The notes under the pieces were generated by a model, which was not told where the DNA came from, ran no database searches, and saw only the letters and a list, made by a program, of their open reading frames with translations. A program made the position numbers and the translations under genes. Below are positions 34,053 through 42,401 of a stretch of DNA of 64,000 nucleotides, piece by piece (position 1 is the first letter of the stretch; the number at the start of each line of letters is the position of its first letter). Source of the DNA: Erythrobacter aureus (GTDB lineage: Bacteria > Pseudomonadota > Alphaproteobacteria > Sphingomonadales > Sphingomonadaceae). The DNA is taken from contig NZ_CP031357.1 of the NCBI RefSeq assembly GCF_003355455.1, positions 1,156,501 to 1,220,500 on the forward strand. The letters run 5' to 3'.

Positions 34053-36031
34053 ATGAACGACATGGGCAATCCGAACGACCGCACCTTCGACCCGCCGGGA
34101 GAAGAGGGTGCGGAATCATCGCAGTTCCGCAGAATATCCCTACGCGACCGGATTCGGCGCAGCGCGGAGACGGCCCCCCACACCCCCCCGCATCGCCGTC
34201 CGGCTACGTTCATCAGCCTGTTGCCGAAAAATCCTCGACAGAAGTCCGGCCCGAGCCGCCGACGAATCCGAAACCGATCCCCGAGAGACCGGCCACGGTC
34301 CCGTCCGAACAGCGGCCCTCCGCAACGGTCGACCAAGCCGGACCGCAGGCAGCAGACTCGACCGCAGGCACGCATATGGAGACCACGCCCGCCGCACGGG
34401 ACGAACCCGACGACATGGGCGAGGATATGGGCGAGAATGCGACGCGGGCCATCGGAGAGGTGCTCGAAATCGCCGGTTCCGGATCGCAGGTCGCGATCGA
34501 CCGCCGCCGGCTCGGCGAATGCGCCGACGATACCGACCCGGCGATCGCGATGGCCGGCCAGGTCGGCTCGCAGATCAAAGTCCGTGTCGGCAATAGCTGG
34601 CTGCTCGCCAGTATCCGCAATCAGCGGCAGGACCGCGACGCGGGTTCGATCCTCGCCAATATCGACTTTCTCGGCGAGGGGCTGGAAGAAAAGCTCACCG
34701 GCAAGCTGCACGGCTTTCGCCGGGGCGTGACGCGTTATCCGATACCGGGTGCCCCGGTCTATCCCGCCACGACGCAGGATCTGCGGCAGGTCTATGCCAG
34801 CGACGGCCGCAGTTCGGTCGGCATAGGAAAGGTCTATCCCACCAGAGACATCCGCGCCGGACTCTATGTCGATGCCATGCTGGGCAAGCACTTCGCCCTG
34901 CTGGGATCGACGGGTACGGGCAAGTCGACCGGCGCAGCCCTGATTCTGCACCGGATTTGCGAGGTCGCGCCGGAAGGCCATATCGTCATGATCGACCCGC
35001 ATGGCGAATATTCGGCCGCCTTCCAGAATATCGGCGTTATCCTGGATGTCTCCAACCTGCAGATGCCCTACTGGATCATGAATTTCGAGGAGCACTGCGA
35101 GGTTCTGCTGACCAGCAATGGCAGCGAGCGGCAGATCGATGCCGATATTCTGGCGAAGTGTCTGCTCAAGGCGCGCCAGAAAAGTCGGCTGGCGGAAAAC
35201 ATGGGCAAGATCACGGTGGATTCGCCCATTCCCTATCTGCTGTCCGACCTGTCGAACGAGATCCAGGACGCGATGGGCAAGCTCGACAAGTCGACCAATT
35301 CGGCCCCCTACATGCGGATCAAGAACAAGCTCGACGAGTTGAAGGCCGATCCGCGATACCAGTTCATGTTTTCCGGAATGCTGGTGGCCGACACCATGGC
35401 CGACTTCATCTCGAAGATTTTCCGCATGCCGTCGAACGGCAAGCCGATCTCGATCATCGACGTCTCGGGCGTGCCGTCGGACATTACCGCCACCGTGGTC
35501 GCCGTGCTCAGCCGGCTGGTCTTCGATTTCGCCATCTGGGGCCGCGAGGAACGCACCAACCCGATCCTGCTGGTCTGCGAGGAGGCCCATCGTTACGTTC
35601 CGAGCGAGAAGCACGCCGATGGCAATTCGGTCGGCAAGATCCTCAGCCGGATCGCCAAGGAGGGCCGTAAATACGGCATCGGCCTCGGCCTCGTCACGCA
35701 GCGCCCCTCCGACCTGGCCGAGGGCGTATTGTCGCAATGCGGCACGATCATCTCGATGCGCCTCAACAACGACCGCGACCAGGAATTCGTGCGCGCGGCG
35801 ATGCCCGAAGGCGCGCGCGGCTTCCTCGACGCGATTCCGGCGCTGCGCAATCGCGAATGCATCATCTGCGGCGAGGGCGTGGCGATCCCCGTCCGCGCCA
35901 GTTTCGACAATCTCGAGGAATCCAAGCGTCCGGCGTCGGAAGATCCGAGCTTCATCGAGCTGTGGAACGAGACCGGTGGGGAAGAGGAGATCGTCGAACG
36001 AACCGTGCGGCGGTGGCGGAGCCAGGGATAG
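34053..36031 (+). CDS. HerA/DUF87-type ATPase, 5' end in a different frame (probable frameshift)
   Basis: P-loop ATPase of the HerA/FtsK superfamily: Walker A GSTGTGKS, Walker B region LLVCEEAHRYVPSE, Arg-finger-like and DPHGEY motifs, and the HerA-type LVTQRPSDLAEGVLSQCGT. The main frame is open from 34034 to 36031, but bases 34053-34182 have the codon pattern of a coding start in the other frame (MNDMGNPNDRTFDPPG...RRISLRDRIRR). The frames would join by one extra base, or a -1 slip, at C7 (34183-34189). A short form from ATG 34376 (551 aa) also includes the ATPase core. The assembly, a real mutation, or slippage cannot be told apart here. Confidence 0.8.
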
Positions 36032-36048
36032 AGGTAGCCTTGTATTAC

Positions 36049-36274
36049 GCACCGACCTCCGTCGGTGCATCCTCGCTAGACGTGCAGCAAGCTGCACCCG
36101 CTGCGGGCGGCCAGTCGGCCTTGCCTCGCCGAGCGGCTCGGAGACTTTCGCCAAGCGCCGACAACCGCAAGAGTACCGGGCCGACCAGGACCGGCAAGGG
36201 CGACCGCCCGCCCGCAGGTGCTCGACGCGCAGCGTCGAAACAGCGCCGAGGACGCAGCCACGGAGGTGGCTGCG
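36049..36274. repeat. dense array of short hairpins in herA-queE intergenic region
   Basis: Five inverted repeats lie within 226 bases: GCACCGAC-CTCC-GTCGGTGC (36049-36068), GTGCAGC-AA-GCTGCAC (36082-36097), CCGAG-CGG-CTCGG (36129-36141), TCGACGC-GCA-GCGTCGA (36222-36238) and CGCAGCCAC-GGAG-GTGGCTGCG (36253-36274). No gene is supported. It may be a repeat cluster or a terminator/processing region for the two convergent genes. Confidence 0.6.
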
Positions 36275-36282
36275 AAAAGCAT

Positions 36283-37014
36283 TCACGTCCCCCTAGTATC
36301 GCCGAACAGGTGGATATGCAGCCGGTCGCTCATCCGGAAACCATGCTCGACGCATAGCGGGGCGAGCCATTTCTCGCGCGCGCGCAGCGTCTCGCTGTCG
36401 GTGCCTTCGGGCATCAGGAAGACGTGGTCAGGGCGGAAGCGATAGCGTTCGCGCAGCGCCAGCACCTCGTCGAGGTCGGAGGGTTCGGCGATGACGAATT
36501 TGAACCAGGCGCGTGGATCGGTGGCATAGGCGTCGAGCCGTTCGGGGATCAGGGCGAGTTCGGCGGGATTGCCGCTATGCGCCAGCTTGGGGCTGACATT
36601 GAACTGGTCGATGCGGATGTCGAGCCGGGGCGGGGCCTTGATGGTGCCGTTGGTCTCGATCTCGACGCCGATGTCGGGCAGCAGATCGAGCAGTTTGGCG
36701 AGCGCGGGGGCCTGCAAGAGCGGCTCGCCCCCGGTAATCACCAGGCGGTTTTGGCCAAGTGCCATGATGCGCGCGGCAACCTCGTCCTCGTCGAGCGTAA
36801 CCTGATTGGCCTTGCGGTCATAGGTCTGGCCATCGCGGTGCGGGCGATTGTCGCCTTCGAACCGCCAGGTATAGGCGGTGTCGCACCATATGCAGGCAAG
36901 GTTGCAGCGCGACAGGCGCATAAAGGAGACCGGCATCCCCATGCTCGGACCCTCGCCCTGGACCGAGGCGAAGATTTCCGGCCCGCCGCCGTCATCGGTG
37001 GCGAGCGTCAGCAT
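36283..37014 (-). CDS. queE: 7-carboxy-7-deazaguanine synthase (radical SAM)
   Basis: Radical SAM enzyme of queuosine biosynthesis that ring-contracts carboxy-tetrahydropterin to 7-carboxy-7-deazaguanine. The [4Fe-4S] site CNLACIWC has C37, C41 and C44 (Cx3CxxC), followed by WCDTAYTW and a VITGGEPLLQ glycine-rich SAM strip and VEIETNG. 243 residues from ATG 37014. No queC, queD or queF lies nearby. An 18-bp palindrome with an extra half-site lies immediately upstream of the start and may be an operator. Confidence 0.94.
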   Translation of the reverse strand: MLTLATDDGGGPEIFASVQGEGPSMGMPVSFMRLSRCNLACIWCDTAYTWRFEGDNRPHRDGQTYDRKANQVTLDEDEVAARIMALGQNRLVITGGEPLLQAPALAKLLDLLPDIGVEIETNGTIKAPPRLDIRIDQFNVSPKLAHSGNPAELALIPERLDAYATDPRAWFKFVIAEPSDLDEVLALRERYRFRPDHVFLMPEGTDSETLRAREKWLAPLCVEHGFRMSDRLHIHLFGDTRGT

Positions 37015-37022
37015 GGCGTGTA

Positions 37023-37050
37023 GGTGACACAAGGTGACACCGGTGTCACC
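37023..37050. promoter_or_regulatory. candidate operator upstream of queE
   Basis: Perfect 18-bp palindrome GGTGACACCGGTGTCACC (37033-37050), with another GGTGACAC half-site 10 bases away (37023-37030), i.e. in the same helical phase. It sits 9-36 bases before the queE ATG, a typical place for a repressor to bind. No regulator is assigned. Confidence 0.5.
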
Positions 37051-37236
37051 CAAGTCCTACAGCTTAGTACCCTGAAAAATATGCCTTTCCTCCGTGCAGG
37101 ATGACACATTCCCGGTTTTTGGGGAGGGGGGGTGTTCCCGTTGGGGGCAGCGCTTCACCATTTCAGCATGTCCCTGCCACAATTGGACCGGTGTAGGAAA
37201 CTCCGCAATCGGTTGATCGCCATCGGTGCTGGCACA

Positions 37237-37297
37237 CCCCTCCCGGCCTCCCCTTGAGGGGAGGGGCTTTGGGCGGTGGCCGAAAGGGCCAGGCACG
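37237..37297. repeat. GC-rich palindromic repeat after valS
   Basis: Contains the stem CCTCCCC-TTGA-GGGGAGG (37247-37264) and nearby GGCC repeats. The sequence style (CTCCCGGCC, GGGGAGGGG) is shared with the valS-internal and upstream elements. It may act as valS terminator on the reverse strand, but has no T tract. Confidence 0.5.
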
Positions 37298-37330
37298 CGC
37301 CCATTCCGGAGGAGACAGCGAGTGCGGCGG

Positions 37331-40162
37331 CTAGCCCAGCCGTGCCAGCGCCGCTTCGAGCCGGGCCACTTCGGCCACGTGATGCGCATGGTCGGCACGG
37401 GCCTTTTCGACCGCTTCGGGCTTGGCGCGTTCGACGAAGTTCGCATTCGATAGGCGGCCTTCGAGCGATTTGGCTTCCTTCGCACTCGCCGCGAGCGCCT
37501 TTTCGAGGCGGGCCTTTTCGGCTTCGATATCGATCACACCTTCCAGCGGGATGACGAATTCGTCCTCGCCCGCCGCGATCTGCATCGCCGCCCCCGAAGG
37601 CGCTTCGCCGAAGGTGACCGGGGTCAGGCGCGCCAGCCGTTCGATCGCGCCGGCATTCGTCTCGACCACCGATTTCGCCAGCGGGCTGGGCGATGCGCAA
37701 AAGGCCTGCAGCTTCGCGCCCGGCGCGATGCCGAGCTCGTTCTTCGCGGTGCGCGTGGCCGATGTGAGCGCGATCAGCCAATCGATCTCCGCCTTGGCCT
37801 CCGCGTCCACTTCCGCCTGCGGGTCGGGCCATTGGGCGGTGATGAGCGGATAGTCGGCGCGATCCCCCTGCTTCGACCACAGCTCTTCGGTGATGAAGGG
37901 CATGAAGGGGTGCAGCATGACGAGGATCTGGTCGAGCGCCCAACCGGCGACTGCCTTGGTCTCCTCGTCGAAATTGCCTTTGACCAGTTCGATATACCAG
38001 TCGCAGAAGCGGTCCCATACGAAGTGGTAGATCGTGTTCGCGGCGGCATCGAAGCGCAGGTCCGCCAGTGCAGCGTCGAGCGCCTGCTTGGTCTCGACCA
38101 CCTCGCCGATAATCCAGCGATTGACCGCGTGGCTCGCCTTGGGGGCTGCGATGGACGTGCTCGCGCCGATGCCATTCGCTTGGCAAAAGCGCGTGGCATT
38201 CCACAGCTTGGTCGCGAAGTTGCGATAGCCCTCGATCCGCTTGTCATCCATCTTGATGTCGCGGCCCTGGCTTTCCATCGCCGCCATGAAGAAGCGCAGC
38301 GCATCGGCGCCATACTGGTCGATCAGGCCGAGCGGATCGACGACATTGCCCTTGGACTTGGACATCTTCTGTCCGTCGGCCGCGCGCACCAGGCCGTGGA
38401 GATAGAGCTTGGGCCAGGGGTTCTTACCCGTATTGTACTGCCCCATCATCATCATCCGCGCATCCCAGAAGAACAGGATGTCGAAGCCCGAAATGAGCAG
38501 ATTGTTGGGGTAATGTTTGTCGAACAGCGAAGCCCTCTCCCCCTGCGGGAGAGGGTTGGGAGAGGGGTTCGTCGCGTCAGCGGCGACCATCGTCGCCGTC
38601 CCCTCTCCCTCCGCGCCTGTCGGCGCTCCTCCCTCTCCCGCAAGGGGAGAGGGGTTGCTCTCCGGCCAGCCGAGCGTGGCGAAGGGCCACAGGGCGGAGG
38701 AGAACCAGGTGTCGAGCACGTCTTCGTCGCGGGTCAGCGTGGCGCCTTCGCCTGCTTGGGCCTGCGCTTCTTCCTCGGTCATGGCGACATAGGGCTTCCC
38801 CTCGGCATCGTACCACGCCGGAATCCGGTGCCCCCACCATAGCTGGCGGCTGACGCACCAGGGCTGGATGTTCTCCATCCAGTTGAAGAAGGTCTTCTCC
38901 CAGCTCTTGGGGACGATCTCGATCTCGCCGCTCTTGACCGCGTCGATGGGCTTCACCGCGAGCTTTTCCGCGTCGACATACCACTGGTCGGTCAGCCAGG
39001 GTTCGATCACCACGCCGCCGCGATCGCCGAAGGGGGTGGCGATGGTGCGGGGTTCGGCGTCGAGTACCTGTTCCTCGCCCTTCTTCGTCTTGGCGATATG
39101 CGGGATGAGGTGGCCGGATTCCTTGAGCCGCTGCACCACCAGCTCGCGCGCACCGTCCACGCCGTCACGCTTGAAGCGGTGCAGGCCGAGGAATTCCTCG
39201 GGCACCAGGCCGTCGGCGGTCTGGCAGACATTGGCTTCGGCATCGAGCATGTTGAGCATTTCGGCGGGAGCGAAGCCTGCGCGCTTACCCACGTCGAAAT
39301 CGTTGAAGTCGTGGCCGGGCGTGATCTTCACCGCGCCGCTGCCCAGTTCGGGATCGGCATGCTCGTCGGCGACAATCGGCACGCGGCGGCCGGTGATCGG
39401 CAGGACGACATGCTTGCCGACCACGCTCTTGTAGCGCGCGTCATCGGGATGCACCGCCACCGCCATATCGGCGAGCATGGTTTCGGGCCGCGTCGTCGCA
39501 ACCTCGATATAGTCGCGCCCGTCATCCAGCGTGACGCCCTCTTCGAGCGGATATTTGAAGTGCCAGAAGTGGCCCTTCACATCCTGCGTCTCGACCTCGA
39601 GGTCGGAGATCGCGGTTTTCAGCTTGGGGTCCCAGTTCACCAGCCGCTTGTCGCGGTAGATCAGCCCGTCATTGTAGAGATCGACGAAGGTCTTGAGCAC
39701 GGCTTTCGAAAAGTGCTCGTCCATGGTGAACTGTTCGCGCGGCCAGTCCATCGAACAGCCGAGGCGGCGCAGTTGGCGGGTGATCGTGCCACCCGATTGC
39801 TCTTTCCATTCCCAGACATGTTCGAGAAAGGCCTCCCGGCTCATGTCGGTGCGTTTCAGGCCTTGGGAATTGAGGTTGCGTTCGACGACCATCTGCGTCG
39901 CAATGCCCGCATGGTCGGTGCCGACCACCCACAGCGCATCCTTGCCGCGCAGCCGTTCGTAACGGATCATCACGTCCTGCAACGTGTTGTCGAGCGCATG
40001 GCCGATATGCAGGCTGCCGGTGACGTTGGGCGGCGGGTTGACGATCGTATAGGGCTGCGCGTCGGGGCGCTCGGGCCGGAACAGGCCGTTCTCCTCCCAA
40101 TGCGCGTACCAACGCGCCTCGATGTCGGCGGGGTCGAAAGTCTTCGGTAGCTCGGTGGTCAT
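37331..40162 (-). CDS. valS: valyl-tRNA synthetase, with palindrome-encoded in-frame insertion
   Basis: Class I aminoacyl-tRNA synthetase charging tRNA-Val. 943 residues, start ATG 40162. The HIGH motif (52-55, LHIGHALDN) and the KMSKSKGN motif are intact, as are the editing domain and the C-terminal coiled coil (KARLEKALAASAKEAKS onward). Between LGWPE and FDKHYPNN, residues about 503-543 carry about 40 extra residues rich in Pro, Gly and Ser (NPSPLAGEGG...NPSPNPLPQGERA). These match translated GC-rich palindromic repeat DNA. In E. coli the same gap is only about seven residues. The gene remains in frame and looks functional. Confidence 0.95.
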   Translation of the reverse strand: MTTELPKTFDPADIEARWYAHWEENGLFRPERPDAQPYTIVNPPPNVTGSLHIGHALDNTLQDVMIRYERLRGKDALWVVGTDHAGIATQMVVERNLNSQGLKRTDMSREAFLEHVWEWKEQSGGTITRQLRRLGCSMDWPREQFTMDEHFSKAVLKTFVDLYNDGLIYRDKRLVNWDPKLKTAISDLEVETQDVKGHFWHFKYPLEEGVTLDDGRDYIEVATTRPETMLADMAVAVHPDDARYKSVVGKHVVLPITGRRVPIVADEHADPELGSGAVKITPGHDFNDFDVGKRAGFAPAEMLNMLDAEANVCQTADGLVPEEFLGLHRFKRDGVDGARELVVQRLKESGHLIPHIAKTKKGEEQVLDAEPRTIATPFGDRGGVVIEPWLTDQWYVDAEKLAVKPIDAVKSGEIEIVPKSWEKTFFNWMENIQPWCVSRQLWWGHRIPAWYDAEGKPYVAMTEEEAQAQAGEGATLTRDEDVLDTWFSSALWPFATLGWPESNPSPLAGEGGAPTGAEGEGTATMVAADATNPSPNPLPQGERASLFDKHYPNNLLISGFDILFFWDARMMMMGQYNTGKNPWPKLYLHGLVRAADGQKMSKSKGNVVDPLGLIDQYGADALRFFMAAMESQGRDIKMDDKRIEGYRNFATKLWNATRFCQANGIGASTSIAAPKASHAVNRWIIGEVVETKQALDAALADLRFDAAANTIYHFVWDRFCDWYIELVKGNFDEETKAVAGWALDQILVMLHPFMPFITEELWSKQGDRADYPLITAQWPDPQAEVDAEAKAEIDWLIALTSATRTAKNELGIAPGAKLQAFCASPSPLAKSVVETNAGAIERLARLTPVTFGEAPSGAAMQIAAGEDEFVIPLEGVIDIEAEKARLEKALAASAKEAKSLEGRLSNANFVERAKPEAVEKARADHAHHVAEVARLEAALARLG
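38533..38656. repeat. palindromic repeat element inserted inside valS
   Basis: About 124 bases of nested hairpins: CCCTCTCCC-cctgc-GGGAGAGGG (38533-38555), GGGAGAGGGG (38558-38567) pairing with CCCCTCTCCC (38600-38609) around CGGCGAC-N4-GTCGCCG, and CCCTCTCCC-N5-GGGAGAGGG (38631-38653). It is translated in frame as a Pro/Gly/Ser-rich insert in ValS. Confidence 0.85.
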
Positions 40163-40187
40163 TGCTGGGTTCGCTCGCGCTCACTGG

Positions 40188-40265
40188 CGGCACCGGCCCG
40201 CTCCCCTCCCGGCCACCCATGGCATTATCCTGTTGGGTGGCCGGGAGGGGAGCGGGCCGGTGCCG
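40188..40265. repeat. 32-bp perfect inverted repeat between valS and mlaE
   Basis: Arms 40188-40219 and 40234-40265 are exact reverse complements (32 bp, GC-rich, containing CTCCCCTCCCGGCCACCC) around a 14-base loop. It lies in the divergent region, 26 bases upstream of the valS ATG and 112 bases before mlaE, so it is unlikely to be a simple terminator. Confidence 0.9.
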
Positions 40266-40376
40266 GAAATTCGATAGCAAGCCCATGCCAGCGCCCATAC
40301 TGCGATGCAACGTTGCAGGTGATCCGGATCGATCACCGCTTGGCAAGCGCCTGATTTCCCCGCATACCGCGCCGCG

Positions 40377-41489
40377 ATGGGTGGTATTGCCGAATACGAA
40401 TTGGTCGAGGGGGACGACGGGGGCACAGTGCTGGCCTTGTCGGGACCCTATCTGGTGTCCACCATCGGTGCGATCGACCACGAATTGCGCGGTCTCGAAG
40501 GGCCGATCTCCAGCATCGATCTGGCCGCCGTGAGCGAAATCGACACGGTAGGGGCGTGGACGGCGACCCGATTGGCCAGTGCGCATAAGGCGGAGATTTC
40601 GGGTGCGAGCGAGCGCGCCGAACGCCTGATCGAGGCCTTGAAGAATGTGCGCGCGGAAGAGGAAATCGCCGCGCCGCGCCTGCCGGTATGGGAACGCGTG
40701 CCGCAGGCCATGGGCGAAAAGATGTTCGATGCGCGCAAGGGCGTGTACGGCGTTGTCGGCTTTCTCGGTGCATTGCTGGTGGCTTTCGCCAGCCTGATGC
40801 GTCACCCGAGCCGGTTCCGCTGGCTCGCGCTCGTCCGTCAGCTCGAACTGGTCGGCGTGTCGGCGCTGCCGATCATCGGCCTGATGAGCTTCCTGATCGG
40901 CATCGTCATCGCGCAGCAGGGGGCAGTGCAGCTTGCCCAGTTCGGGGCGGAGACGCTGACCGTCAATCTGGTCGGCCGGATCACCTTGCGCGAACTTGGC
41001 GTGTTGATGACCGCGATCATGGTCGCGGGCCGTTCCGGCAGCGCCTTCGCCGCCCAGATCGGGACCATGCGGCTGACCGAGGAAGTCGATGCGATGCAGA
41101 CTATCGGCATTTCGCCGATGGAGGCGCTGGTCGTCCCGCGCATTCTCGCCGCGATCCTGATGATGCCGCTGTTGGGCTTCTATTCCGCCGGCGTCGCGAT
41201 CGTCGGCGGCGCGTTCGTGGGCCAGTTCATGCTGGGAATACCCTTCTGGACGTTTCTTTCCCGCATTCAGGACGTGGTGCCGATTTACGATCTGTGGGTC
41301 GGCCTGATCAAGGCGCCGGTATTCGGCCTGATCGTGGCCCTGGCGGGCTGCTATCACGGCATGAACGTCAAGGGGAATTCCGAAGAGGTCGGCCTGCGCA
41401 CCACCATGGCGGTGGTCACCGGCATCTTCGCGGTGATCGTGATCGATGCCTTCTTCGCCGTGTTCTTTACCGAGATCGGGTGGGGCTGA
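40377..41489 (+). CDS. mlaE: ABC lipid-transport permease MlaE (LinK-type), STAS fused
   Basis: Inner-membrane permease of the retrograde phospholipid transporter (Mla), 370 residues. The N-terminal ~95 residues form a STAS-like domain (GPYLVSTIGAIDHELRG, SSIDLAAVSEIDTVGAW) equivalent to MlaB, followed by the MlaE/DUF140 permease (ALPIIGLMSFLIGIVIAQQGAVQLAQFGA, ELGVLMTAIMVAGRSGSAFAAQIGTM). The order permease-ATPase-MCE-lipoprotein matches linKLMN of Sphingobium. TGATG overlap with mlaF indicates coupled translation. Confidence 0.93.
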   Translation: MGGIAEYELVEGDDGGTVLALSGPYLVSTIGAIDHELRGLEGPISSIDLAAVSEIDTVGAWTATRLASAHKAEISGASERAERLIEALKNVRAEEEIAAPRLPVWERVPQAMGEKMFDARKGVYGVVGFLGALLVAFASLMRHPSRFRWLALVRQLELVGVSALPIIGLMSFLIGIVIAQQGAVQLAQFGAETLTVNLVGRITLRELGVLMTAIMVAGRSGSAFAAQIGTMRLTEEVDAMQTIGISPMEALVVPRILAAILMMPLLGFYSAGVAIVGGAFVGQFMLGIPFWTFLSRIQDVVPIYDLWVGLIKAPVFGLIVALAGCYHGMNVKGNSEEVGLRTTMAVVTGIFAVIVIDAFFAVFFTEIGWG

Positions 41490-42397
41490 TGGCGCAGGAT
41501 GAAACCGGGCGCGAACTGGGCCGCCATGAGCGCTATCGCGGCGAATATCCGATCGTTGTGGAAGGGCTGAAGACGGCTTTCGGCCCGCAGGTCGTCCATC
41601 AGGACCTCGATCTCAAGGTCAGACGCGGCGAAATTCTCGGCGTGGTCGGCGGTTCGGGTACGGGCAAATCGGTGCTGATGCGCGCGATCATAGGATTGCA
41701 GCGCCCCACCGAAGGCGAAGTCAGCGTGTTCGGGCGCTCGATCGCCGGGAGCGATCCGCAGCAGGAGATCGGCATTCGCAATCGCTGGGGCGTCCTCTTC
41801 CAGGGCGGGGCGCTGTTCAGCACGCTGACGGTGGGCGAAAATGTCGAAGTGCCCCTGAAGCAGTTCTATCCCGACATCGAACCCGAACTGCGTCACGAAA
41901 TCGCGCGTTATAAAGTGGTGCTCTCGGGCCTGCCGGAAGAAGCGGTCAGCAAATACCCTTCCGAGCTGTCGGGCGGCATGAAGAAGCGTGCCGGTCTCGC
42001 GAGGGCGCTGGCGCTCGATCCGGAATTGCTGTTTCTGGACGAACCGACCGCCGGGCTCGACCCGATCGGCGCCGCGGCATTCGACCGGTTAACGCTGGAA
42101 CTCAAGGAAACGCTCGGCCTGACCGTGTTCCTCATCACGCACGATCTCGATACGTTGCACGAGATATGCGACCGGGTGGCGGTGATCGCCGACAAGAAAG
42201 TTATCGCGGTCGATACGGTCCCCAATCTGATGGAACTCGATCACCCCTGGATCCAGGAATATTTCAACGGTCCGCGCGGACGCGCCGCGCTGACCGCCCA
42301 GGCGCTCGACGAATTGCGCAAGCATATGGACGAGCCCGTGGCGGCACATGCGGTCAAAGCGTTGGACAAAGCGGATTCGAAGAAGGATAAGGCGTAG
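41489..42397 (+). CDS. mlaF: ABC transporter ATPase MlaF (LinL-type)
   Basis: Cytoplasmic ATPase of the Mla/Lin transporter, 302 residues. Walker A GGSGTGKS, signature LSGGMKKRAGLARALAL, Walker B LLFLDEPTAGLDP and H-loop LITHDLDT are all present. It starts at ATG 41489, overlapping the mlaE stop (TGATG). A Lys/Asp-rich tail (KALDKADSKKDKA) precedes mlaD by four bases. Energises lipid extraction from the MCE component. Confidence 0.95.
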   Translation: MAQDETGRELGRHERYRGEYPIVVEGLKTAFGPQVVHQDLDLKVRRGEILGVVGGSGTGKSVLMRAIIGLQRPTEGEVSVFGRSIAGSDPQQEIGIRNRWGVLFQGGALFSTLTVGENVEVPLKQFYPDIEPELRHEIARYKVVLSGLPEEAVSKYPSELSGGMKKRAGLARALALDPELLFLDEPTAGLDPIGAAAFDRLTLELKETLGLTVFLITHDLDTLHEICDRVAVIADKKVIAVDTVPNLMELDHPWIQEYFNGPRGRAALTAQALDELRKHMDEPVAAHAVKALDKADSKKDKA

Positions 42398-42401
42398 CTC
42401 A

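Larger units (their letters stand above)
37015..37330. other. intergenic region between queE and valS
   Basis: About 316 bases with no gene that I can support. It contains the palindrome upstream of queE (37023-37050), a promoter-like AT-rich patch (37051-37080) that could drive queE, and a GC-rich palindromic repeat (37237-37297) after valS. Confidence 0.6.

Noticed and set aside
33971..36286. 771-residue reverse frame across the HerA gene
   Set aside because: Antisense shadow of a clear ATPase gene; no domain or SD.
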